NCBI GenBank assembly: GCA_027717925.1
Contig: JALLON010000206.1
Span: 1-5,048 of the forward strand
Direction of reading: 5' to 3'
DNA: 5,048 nt
Source: Acidobacteria bacterium AH-259-G07
GTDB lineage: Bacteria; Acidobacteriota; UBA6911; RPQK01; JADFOI01
The translations under genes and the position numbers were made by a program. How positions within the stretch are numbered: position 1 is the stretch's first letter; each line of letters begins with the position of its first letter. Positions 1-5,048 of this stretch are shown here, one piece after another. The notes under the pieces were generated by a model. That model saw nothing but the letters and a program-made list of their open reading frames with translations, was not told the origin of the DNA and made no database searches.

Positions 1-148
1 ATCATATGTGAAAGACTTCAAACCTCTGTGGTTGGGAACCATTAACCTGAACAAAGGCCGGGGTCAGTTGACGCTCCGTACGCTCGATATTCCCGGCAAA
101 CAGGTCATGGATGTCCGGTTGATGATGCTCACCAAACTCTGCAAATAA
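1..148 (+). CDS. C-terminal fragment of a probable sulfatase-type protein (beta-sandwich tail)
   Basis: The frame is open from base 2 to the TAA at 146-148, giving the last 48 residues of a protein whose start lies outside the window. The tail has the pattern W-x-G-T-I-x-L-x-K-G-x-G-x-L-T-L-R, then I-P-G-K-x-V-M-D-V-R near the end. Alternating hydrophobic strands followed by G-x-x-V-M-D-V-R are, from memory, typical of the small carbohydrate-binding-like beta domain at the C-terminus of many sulfatases and other secreted hydrolases in Planctomycetota and Verrucomicrobiota. The next gene begins only 8 bases after this stop on the same strand, so the two are probably cotranscribed. No catalytic residues lie in this fragment, so the enzyme class is inferred from the tail and the neighbour. 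It could be another secreted protein with the same tail domain. Confidence 0.6.
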   Translation, partial: SYVKDFKPLWLGTINLNKGRGQLTLRTLDIPGKQVMDVRLMMLTKLCK

Positions 149-156
149 GCCCCATC

Positions 157-1773
157 ATGAAAACGAAAAATCTAAATCTGCTCCTTTGTGTTCTTTGTGT
201 TCTTTGTGGTTTAAGCACACAGACCGCCAAGCGCCCCAACATCCTGTTCGCGTTCGCGGACGACTGGGGTCGCTATGCAAGCGCCTACGCCAAAGCCGAT
301 GAGCGAAAGGGCACGGCCAACGACGTGATCAAGACGCCCAATTTTGATCGCGTTGCACGCGCAGGTGTGCTCTTCAAGAACGCCTTTGTGACCGCGCCTT
401 CGTGCACGCCGTGTCGCAGCTCACTGCTGTCGGGGCAGTATTTCTTCCGGACGGGAATGGGCGCGATCCTGCAAGGTGCGCAGTGGGATTCGAAGATTCC
501 TTCCTACCCACTGCTGCTGAAAGACGCAGGTTACCACATTGGCGAAACCTACAAGGTCTGGTCGCCGGGGACACCGCGTGATGCGCCTTATGGCGCTGGT
601 AAGCACGGCTACGAAAAAGCGGGTGGGAAGTTCAATTCGTTTTCACAAAACGTGACCAAAATGGTGAAGGGCGCAATGACCGTCAAAGCCGCCAAGCAAA
701 AACTCTACGACGAAGTGCTGAACAACTTCGAATCGTTCCTCAATGCGCGCAAGGACGGGCAGCCGTTCTGCTATTGGTTTGGTCCGACCTTGGTTCATCG
801 CAAATGGATCAAAGGATCGGGGAAAGACTTATGGGGCATTGATCCGGATTCGCTCAAAGGCAAGCTGCCTGAGTTTCTTCCTGACGTGCATGAAGTTCGC
901 CAGGACTTCGCGGACTACATGGGCGAAATACAGGCCTTCGACGCGGGGCTGGGCGTGTTGCTGAAGAAGCTGGAGGAGACGGGCGAACTGGACAATACTT
1001 TGATCGTCGTCAGCGGCGACCATGGCGCACCGGGTTTTCCGGGCGGCAAATGTAACCTGTATGACTTCGGCGTGGGCGTTGCATTGGCCGCATGGTGGCC
1101 GGGACAAAAAGGCGGACGGGTCGTGGATGACTTCGTGAACCTCATGGATTTGGCGCCGACATTTCTGGAGGCAGGCGGTGTCCAACCGCCCAAGGTCATG
1201 ACCGGTCGCAGTCTTGTCGACGTGTTGAAGTCGGCCAAGGAAGGCCTGGTTGATCCGAAGCGCACCTGGGTCATCACCGGCCGGGAGCGCCACGTGGCGG
1301 CTGCACGCGCAGGCAATCTGCCTTACCCGCAACGCGCCCTCCGCACGAAGGATTACCTCTACATCATCAACTTCAAACCCGACCGTTATCCCATGGGTGA
1401 TCCCAAGGCCGTGAACCCACAAGAGGCACCGGTGTGGCAGGATTTGGAAAACAATACATTCATCGCCTTCGGAGACTTCGATGCTAGTCCCACCAAAGCC
1501 TGGCTGGTGTCGCACCGCAATGACGCTAAGTGGAAAAAGTTTTATGACTACGCCTTTGCCAAACGCCCGCGCGAGGAGCTTTACATTCTGGCAGACGACC
1601 CGGATCAGGTGAAGAACGTGGCCGATGACGCGAAATACGAGAAAATCCGTAAAAAACTCAATCGGCAATTGATGGCCCGATTGAGGAAAGCCAAAGACCC
1701 GCGCGTGACAGGGGACGGCTCGACGTTTGAAAAATCGCCATATACCAATGTCTTCAAACGGCCGGCTCGCTGA
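157..1773 (+). CDS. Exported sulfatase, N-sulfoglucosamine sulfohydrolase-like (heparan N-sulfatase type)
   Basis: This is a complete 538-residue type I formylglycine sulfatase, expected to remove sulfate from a sugar outside the cytoplasm. Residues 1-24 form a Sec-type signal peptide: Lys-rich start, then a hydrophobic Leu/Cys/Val run. The mature part opens with R-P-N-I-L and the metal-binding pair D35-D36. The signature C-T-P-C-R (83-87) places the formylglycine precursor at Cys83 and the conserved Arg at 87. Further likely active-site residues are K133, H214 (V-H-R-K-W), D288-H289 (S-G-D-H-G) and K298. The A-x-x-D-F-x-x-Y-x-G-E-I-x-x-F-D segment (about 248-262), the N-L-Y-D block at 300-303 and the C-terminal E-E-L-Y-x-L-x-x-D-P-D-Q-x-x-N-V block (473-488) recall human SGSH, as does the length. 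The usual His two residues after the active-site Lys is Trp135. No Shine-Dalgarno is visible; the ATG is chosen because it lies 8 bases after the preceding stop and gives a full signal peptide. Exact substrate is inferred. Confidence 0.9.
   Translation: MKTKNLNLLLCVLCVLCGLSTQTAKRPNILFAFADDWGRYASAYAKADERKGTANDVIKTPNFDRVARAGVLFKNAFVTAPSCTPCRSSLLSGQYFFRTGMGAILQGAQWDSKIPSYPLLLKDAGYHIGETYKVWSPGTPRDAPYGAGKHGYEKAGGKFNSFSQNVTKMVKGAMTVKAAKQKLYDEVLNNFESFLNARKDGQPFCYWFGPTLVHRKWIKGSGKDLWGIDPDSLKGKLPEFLPDVHEVRQDFADYMGEIQAFDAGLGVLLKKLEETGELDNTLIVVSGDHGAPGFPGGKCNLYDFGVGVALAAWWPGQKGGRVVDDFVNLMDLAPTFLEAGGVQPPKVMTGRSLVDVLKSAKEGLVDPKRTWVITGRERHVAAARAGNLPYPQRALRTKDYLYIINFKPDRYPMGDPKAVNPQEAPVWQDLENNTFIAFGDFDASPTKAWLVSHRNDAKWKKFYDYAFAKRPREELYILADDPDQVKNVADDAKYEKIRKKLNRQLMARLRKAKDPRVTGDGSTFEKSPYTNVFKRPAR
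184..210 (+). repeat. Three tandem 9-bp repeats (CTTTGTGTT) inside the sulfatase signal peptide
   Basis: Three head-to-tail copies are visible: CTTTGTGTT, CTTTGTGTT and CTTTGTGGT. The unit is a multiple of three and in frame, so it encodes Leu-Cys-Val, Leu-Cys-Val, Leu-Cys-Gly (residues 10-18), most of the hydrophobic core of the signal peptide. TTTAA follows directly. I recall similar CTTTGTG/CTCTGTG runs ending in GTGGTT as dispersed repeats in various environmental bacterial genomes; that is memory and was not checked. Change in copy number would lengthen or shorten the signal peptide without shifting frame. Confidence 0.8.
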
Positions 1774-1829
1774 AGTTGGTCCTCAACTGGTTCGAAGAAC
1801 TCAAGCGCCTTTTCCCCACGCGTGAGTGA
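1773..1829 (+). pseudogene. Probable relic of another gene's C-terminus, directly after the sulfatase stop
   Basis: In a frame different from the sulfatase, the bases after its stop read K-L-V-L-N-W-F-E-E-L-K-R-L-F-P-T-R-E and end at TGA 1827-1829. The string V-L-N-W-F-E-E-L-K-R-x-x-P-T is, from memory, the usual extreme C-terminus of TolB/WD40-repeat proteins and eukaryotic-like Ser/Thr kinases in Acidobacteriota and related phyla. Upstream in this frame the sequence falls inside the sulfatase and no longer resembles that family. No start codon or ribosome binding site serves it, so it is best read as a leftover from a deletion or insertion that placed the sulfatase gene against an older gene end. 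A chance resemblance over 18 residues is possible. Confidence 0.35.
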
Positions 1830-1853
1830 CTCCTACGTCAGGCTCAGGCTCAC
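1822..1853. terminator. Weak imperfect hairpin between convergent genes
   Basis: The gap between the convergent sulfatase and sialidase-like genes contains TGAC (1827-1830) and GTCA (1837-1840) around a 6-base loop, flanked by GTGAG (1822-1826) and CTCAC (1849-1853) with an 8-base bulge on the right arm. The right arm includes a duplicated CAGGCT at 1839-1850. No T-tract follows on either strand, so an intrinsic terminator is only weakly supported. A second small stem, AGTTG/CAACT at 1774-1788, also lacks a T-tract. Confidence 0.15.
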
Positions 1854-1866
1854 AGTTCGCATCAGG

Positions 1867-3066
1867 TTACTCCCTCTTGCTCATGTGTCGTTCATACAGC
1901 TCATCGAGCTGCTCGATCCTGAAATGATAGCCGAGGAGGTAATTGGGCTTGCCACGCTGCCACTGGCCGTAGGTGGCGGCAAAGATCGTTCCGTCCGGCA
2001 GACGGTGCTGCGTGGGATAGGCGCAGTCAGCCCCTTTGAAGTTGTCCTTCAAGCGAACCCGGTACTGGCCTTCCCGGCCTTCCTTCAAATCCTCATAGGT
2101 TCCGACCCAGCCCACCCAATCACCGAAGCTCGGCGTCTCCACAGCGCGATCGCGGAACGAGATAAAGAGTCGACCGTCGGGCGTGTAGGTGTGCTGATGC
2201 CGGTCGCCGGTCAGCGAATCGGGCATCTGACGCGGCTTGCTCCACGTTTTGCCTTCATCTTCGCTGAAGCTGATCAGCGAATTGTAGCGGCGATTGTTCT
2301 CACGCATCAGCAGTGCGATGGTACTGCCGTCCGGCGAACGGATAGAACAGCCTTCGCACGGGAACGCGTTTGGATAGCGAATGGCCACGCGCGGGTCGTC
2401 AAACGAGATCCCATCCCGTGTAGTTGCCGTGAATAGTGTGCCACGGTGGTGGTAGGTGGCCAGATAGCGACCATCCTTCAGACGGATCATGTCCGAGAAC
2501 AGGACGATGGTTCGGTACAGCTCCTTGCCGCCGAAGAGCAGCGTCCGCATTTTGGACCATGTCCGGCCGCCGTCCTCGGACGACGCGTAGCGTGCAGGAT
2601 AGTCATCACGGCCCGCGCTATACATGCAGATCCGCTGTTTTCCATCCGAAGCATCGATCTTGTAGAGAATCGGGATTTCCAGGAAAGGAGGCTGTTTCTG
2701 TGCGTTGATCACCACCGGTTCGTCCCAGCCTTCGGGAAGCGGCAGTCGCTCGGACCAAGTCCTGCCGCTGTCCTGACTGCGCTGCCACATGAGACGTCCC
2801 CGGCCGTGCTGATTGAGATACATCATCACCATCGTCCTGCCGTCATCCAGCAGTACCGAGCTGGGATGGCCCATATAGATTTTCGAATCCCGGCTGATCA
2901 CCGTCTGCAGATCCTCGCGATCGTTCAGATCGATCTGCGGAATGGAAAATCCCCGATATTTTGCCTCGGCAAAGCGCTTCTTCTGCTGAGCGTAGGTCCC
3001 GGACGAAAAGGTGGATATCAGCGCCAAGACAATCAGCGCAAATGTACTCGGAAAAGGAGTCGTCAT
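1867..3066 (-). CDS. Secreted BNR/Asp-box sialidase-like protein
   Basis: This 399-residue protein has a Sec signal peptide (residues 1-26, hydrophobic core A-L-I-V-L-A-L-I, probable cleavage after T-Y-A) and then a six-bladed-propeller type sequence. Three clear Asp boxes of the form S-x-D-x-G-x-T-W lie at 97-104, 163-170 and 268-275; a degenerate one is at 215-222. Conserved-looking segments include L-M-R-E-N (253-257), T-G-D-R-H (286-290), S-F-R-D (303-306), G-D-W-V-G-W-V-G-T-Y (315-324) and D-C-A-Y-P (347-351). These match environmental proteins annotated as sialidase or exo-alpha-sialidase, expected to act extracellularly or in the periplasm. The canonical R-I-P segment carrying the first catalytic Arg is not evident, so sialic acid specificity is uncertain; another exo-glycosidase or a binding protein is possible. 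The frame stays open upstream to a GTG at 3204, but I start at ATG 3066 because it gives a proper signal peptide. No Shine-Dalgarno is visible. It converges with the sulfatase and diverges from the DUF885 gene. Confidence 0.85.
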   Translation of the reverse strand: MTTPFPSTFALIVLALISTFSSGTYAQQKKRFAEAKYRGFSIPQIDLNDREDLQTVISRDSKIYMGHPSSVLLDDGRTMVMMYLNQHGRGRLMWQRSQDSGRTWSERLPLPEGWDEPVVINAQKQPPFLEIPILYKIDASDGKQRICMYSAGRDDYPARYASSEDGGRTWSKMRTLLFGGKELYRTIVLFSDMIRLKDGRYLATYHHRGTLFTATTRDGISFDDPRVAIRYPNAFPCEGCSIRSPDGSTIALLMRENNRRYNSLISFSEDEGKTWSKPRQMPDSLTGDRHQHTYTPDGRLFISFRDRAVETPSFGDWVGWVGTYEDLKEGREGQYRVRLKDNFKGADCAYPTQHRLPDGTIFAATYGQWQRGKPNYLLGYHFRIEQLDELYERHMSKRE

Positions 3067-3085
3067 TTTTTGAGTCGATATCGTT

Positions 3086-3099
3086 AACACAGCCGTGTT
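3086..3099. repeat. Inverted repeat AACAC-N4-GTGTT upstream of the sialidase-like gene
   Basis: A perfect 5-bp inverted repeat with a 4-base centre (AACACAGCCGTGTT) ends 20 bases before the ATG of the - strand gene. Its size and position suit an operator or a small leader hairpin. Its short arms mean it could easily be chance. Confidence 0.25.
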
Positions 3100-3170
3100 C
3101 CCTTTGCGGCAGTGCTGGCAGCTTGATTCAAACCAGGACACGATTCGCCGGTCGCTCACGCAGATCACGA

Positions 3171-3226
3171 AAATCGAACCATATCGTTTTTTTAAATCGA
3201 GCACTAGGGTATAGTGAAAAAATCGG
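3171..3226 (+). repeat. Three direct AAATCG(A/G) repeats in the intergenic region
   Basis: AAATCGA occurs at 3171-3177 and 3194-3200, and AAATCGG at 3220-3226. The start-to-start distances of 23 and 26 bases are roughly two to two and a half helical turns. They flank the candidate -10 box at 3210-3215, so they could be activator or repressor sites. The local A/T richness raises the chance of coincidence. Confidence 0.2.
3210..3215 (+). promoter_or_regulatory. Candidate -10 box (TATAGT) for the DUF885 gene
   Basis: TATAGT differs from TATAAT at one base and sits 74 bases upstream of the TTG start, downstream of an A/T-rich stretch. At 17-base spacing the -35 position falls in the T-run at 3187-3192, a poor match to TTGACA, so activator dependence or a different sigma factor is possible. 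Confidence 0.25.
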
Positions 3227-3279
3227 CTGTGTGTCGGTGCCCGGCAGCAGCGACTTCGAGAAAACCCGGACCGTAAGCC

Positions 3280-3287
3280 GGAGGAGG
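3280..3287 (+). promoter_or_regulatory. Strong Shine-Dalgarno (GGAGGAGG) deciding the TTG start of the DUF885 gene
   Basis: GGAGGAGG lies just before TTG 3290. Its first GGAGG (3280-3284) leaves a 5-base spacer, which is suitable; the overlapping AGGAGG leaves only 2. It supports TTG 3290, which adds the positively charged start of the signal peptide. The in-frame ATG at 3329 has a GGAG at 3317-3320 with an 8-base spacer but would begin inside the hydrophobic core. Confidence 0.6.
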
Positions 3288-3289
3288 TC

Positions 3290-5048
3290 TTGAGTTATCG
3301 AAATTCTGTCATTTTTGGAGTCTTGCTGATGGGGGCTACTCTTGTTGCGGCACAGTCCGGGGCGGACAGGCGCTTCGAGGAGCTTGCCCGGCGTTTTGTT
3401 GACGAGTTCCCCGCGCTCTCTCCGGTTACCGCCACTCAACTTGGTGACCATCGCTACGACGGCCAACTTGACGAGGTCAGCCGGGAGGCCCGGGCTGGTG
3501 AGGCCGCCTTTCTTCGCCGCTACCTGGAGGAGCTCTCCGAGATGCCCCGGGAGCAGCTTTCGCGCGCCAATCAGGTGGACATAGCGCTGCTCAAACACTC
3601 CCTGGCATCCAATCTCTGGAAGCTCGAAGAGCTGCAGGAATGGGCCTGGAACCCCCTGGTCTACACCAGACTCACCGGTGGTGCGATCTATGCCTTGATG
3701 GCCCGGGAGTTTGCCCCGCTTGCCGAGCGGCTCTCCGATGTCGCCGATCGCCTGGAAAAAATGCCCCGCTTGCTCGAGCAGGTGCGAAAGACCCTCCGGC
3801 CCGAACGGGTGCCCAAGATCCACGCCGAAACCGCGGTTCGGCAGAACCGAGGTGTTCTGTCGATTCTCGAGAATACGGTCAAGCCCGAAATGGGGGCTCT
3901 GTCGGAACAGGAACGGACGCGACTGAAAGCGGCGATGGAGAAGGCCGCCAAAGCTGTTCAGGAGCACCAGAAGTGGCTGGAGACCGAGTTGCTCCCCAAC
4001 GCGCGAGGCGACTTCCGGATCGGTTGTGATCTCTATGACAGGAAGCTGGCCTTCAGCCTGCATACACCTCTGACCCGGCGGGAGATCCGCCGGCAGGCTG
4101 AACGCGAGTTTGGGCGCCGGCGCGATGAGATGTACCGGGTGGCGCAGAAGGTCTACGCCAAGCAGTACCCCTACGTCGAGTTTCCCGACAACCCGAGCGA
4201 AGCTTACAAGCAAGCCATCATCCGAGCAGGTCTGGAGGTCGCCTATCGCGATCTCCCCGGTGGAGATGAGATTGTTGACGTTGCCGGACAGCAGCTCGCG
4301 CAAGCCACCGTATTCGTGCGTGAAAAGAACCTGGTCACCGTTCCCCAGGACCCGGTTGAGATCATTGTCATGCCCGAGTTTAAGCGGGGCGTCACCATCG
4401 CCTACTGCGACTCTCCCGGGCCACTGGATGTCGGACAAAAGACTTTTTATGCGGTCTCCCCCATCCCGGAGACCTGGAACGAGCAGCAGGTTCGCTCCTT
4501 CCTGCGCGAATACAATCTGTTCTCGATTCAGGACCTGACAATCCACGAGGCGATGCCGGGCCACTTTCTGCAGCTGGCCCTTTCCAACCGCTATCCGTCC
4601 ACGCTGCGCGCTCTCCTCTCCTCGGGTCCATTCATCGAGGGTTGGGCGGTTTACGCCGAGCAGATGATGATCGAGCAGGGTTATCTCGACGGCGACCCCA
4701 GGATGAAACTCATTAACCTCAAATGGCTGATGCGCGCGATCACCAATTCGCTCATGGACCAGGCCATCCACTGTGACGGCATGACGCGGGAGGCAGCGAT
4801 GAAGCTGATGATGGAGGGAGGCTTTCAGGAAGAACGTGAGGCGGCGCTCAAGTGGGTGCGCGCTCAACTGACCTCGGCTCAACTCTCAACCTATTTCCTG
4901 GGCTACCAGGAACACATTGACCTGCGCAACCAAGTCAGGCAGGCCTGGGGCAGCCTGTTCAGTCTGAAAAAGTACCACGACACCCTGCTGTCCTTCGGCT
5001 CGCCGCCGGTGCAGTTCGTGCGTGCCTTGATGCTGGACCTACCCATTC
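3290..5048 (+). CDS. Secreted DUF885 family putative metallopeptidase (3' end cut by window)
   Basis: The frame is open for 586 codons from TTG 3290 to the window edge. A signal peptide spans residues 1-21 (Arg near the start, core V-I-F-G-V-L-L-M-G-A-T-L-V, A-A before the cleavage site), pointing to export. The rest is Arg- and Glu-rich and probably mostly helical. DUF885 hallmarks are clear: H-E-A-M-P-G-H-F-L-Q (419-428), an HExxH-like zinc motif with a two-residue insert; E-G-W-A-V-Y-A-E (450-457), which likely supplies the third ligand as in related gluzincins; D490 and H494; and a late Y-F-L-G-Y-Q-x-x-x-x-L-R segment. The last residues read G-S-P-P-V-Q-F-V-R-A-L, the usual end of these proteins, so perhaps only a few residues are missing. 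Peptidase activity is a family-level prediction. It is transcribed divergently from the sialidase-like gene, and its G+C and Shine-Dalgarno strength look higher than those of the sulfatase. Confidence 0.9.
   Translation, partial: MSYRNSVIFGVLLMGATLVAAQSGADRRFEELARRFVDEFPALSPVTATQLGDHRYDGQLDEVSREARAGEAAFLRRYLEELSEMPREQLSRANQVDIALLKHSLASNLWKLEELQEWAWNPLVYTRLTGGAIYALMAREFAPLAERLSDVADRLEKMPRLLEQVRKTLRPERVPKIHAETAVRQNRGVLSILENTVKPEMGALSEQERTRLKAAMEKAAKAVQEHQKWLETELLPNARGDFRIGCDLYDRKLAFSLHTPLTRREIRRQAEREFGRRRDEMYRVAQKVYAKQYPYVEFPDNPSEAYKQAIIRAGLEVAYRDLPGGDEIVDVAGQQLAQATVFVREKNLVTVPQDPVEIIVMPEFKRGVTIAYCDSPGPLDVGQKTFYAVSPIPETWNEQQVRSFLREYNLFSIQDLTIHEAMPGHFLQLALSNRYPSTLRALLSSGPFIEGWAVYAEQMMIEQGYLDGDPRMKLINLKWLMRAITNSLMDQAIHCDGMTREAAMKLMMEGGFQEEREAALKWVRAQLTSAQLSTYFLGYQEHIDLRNQVRQAWGSLFSLKKYHDTLLSFGSPPVQFVRALMLDLPI

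Larger units (their letters stand above)
3067..3289. promoter_or_regulatory. Divergent intergenic region between the sialidase-like and DUF885 genes
   Basis: These 223 bases separate the two divergent start codons and must hold promoters for both unless leader transcripts come from elsewhere. The centre (about 3170-3225) is A/T-rich with a run of seven T. I see a TATAGT box and AAATCG repeats on the + side and a short inverted repeat near the - strand start. No convincing -35/-10 pair is seen for the - strand gene, and no RNA gene is evident. Confidence 0.55.

Noticed and set aside
10..13. Lipoprotein reading of the sulfatase signal peptide (157-228) because of its Cys residues
   Set aside because: None of Cys11, Cys14 or Cys17 is preceded by the small residue required at position -1 of a lipobox; they follow Leu and sit within the hydrophobic core.
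829..1668. 279-codon open frame on the - strand inside the sulfatase
   Set aside because: It is fully antisense to a gene with clear catalytic motifs; its translation shows no family signature and is rich in His, Val and Arg, as shadows often are.
1822..2436. 204-codon + strand open frame
   Set aside because: It lies antisense to the sialidase-like gene, begins in the convergent gap without a ribosome binding site, and its product resembles nothing I know.
3123..3131. Palindrome TTGATTCAA as an operator
   Set aside because: It is only 9 bases long with no second copy nearby, so chance explains it.
3067..3204. N-terminal extension of the sialidase-like protein to a GTG at 3204
   Set aside because: The added 46 residues are charged and Cys-containing, unlike an export signal, and would bury the good signal peptide that starts at 3066.
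3128..4882. 584-codon open frame on the - strand
   Set aside because: It lies antisense to the DUF885 gene, its translation has no recognisable domain or export signal, and it is low-complexity in Leu, Gly and Arg, as expected from the complement of a G+C-rich gene.
1..5048. CRISPR array, tRNA, rRNA, insertion sequence or retron/defence element
   Set aside because: No regularly spaced repeats, cloverleaf-like sequence, transposase motif, terminal inverted repeats or reverse transcriptase motif were seen on either strand.

Overview
The window looks like part of a bacterial chromosome from a free-living degrader of sulfated or glycosylated polymers. Planctomycetota/Verrucomicrobiota or Acidobacteriota are the best guesses. 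The clues are a sulfatase closely following another probable sulfatase-type gene, a secreted BNR (Asp-box) sialidase-like protein, a DUF885 protein, weak or absent Shine-Dalgarno sequences on two of the three near-complete genes, and a gene-tail remnant of a kind I associate from memory with Acidobacteriota and relatives. Phylum cannot be fixed from the sequence alone.

Layout: (1) bases 1-148 hold the last 48 codons of a + strand gene with a beta-rich tail of the sort found at the C-terminus of many environmental sulfatases. (2) 157-1773, eight bases downstream, encodes a complete 538-residue exported sulfatase resembling N-sulfoglucosamine sulfohydrolase (heparan N-sulfatase). Its signal peptide is built from a 9-bp tandem repeat. 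(3) 1774-1866 is a short convergent gap that seems to contain the fossil C-terminus of an unrelated gene and a weak hairpin. (4) 1867-3066 on the - strand is a complete 399-residue secreted three-Asp-box sialidase-like protein. (5) 3067-3289 is a divergent intergenic region with candidate promoter and operator elements. (6) 3290-5048 on the + strand is a DUF885 family metallopeptidase-like protein starting at TTG. It runs off the window probably only a few residues before its end.

All three near-complete proteins carry export signals, and their predicted activities (desulfation, exo-glycosidase-type cleavage, peptide hydrolysis) could act together on sulfated, sialylated glycoproteins or proteoglycans. 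This is an inference from proximity; the genes are not in one operon. I see no CRISPR array, tRNA, rRNA, transposase or clear defence system. The most unusual points are the repeat-derived signal peptide, a Trp in place of the usual active-site His in the sulfatase, the apparent gene-tail relic, and a sialidase-like protein without the first canonical catalytic Arg motif.
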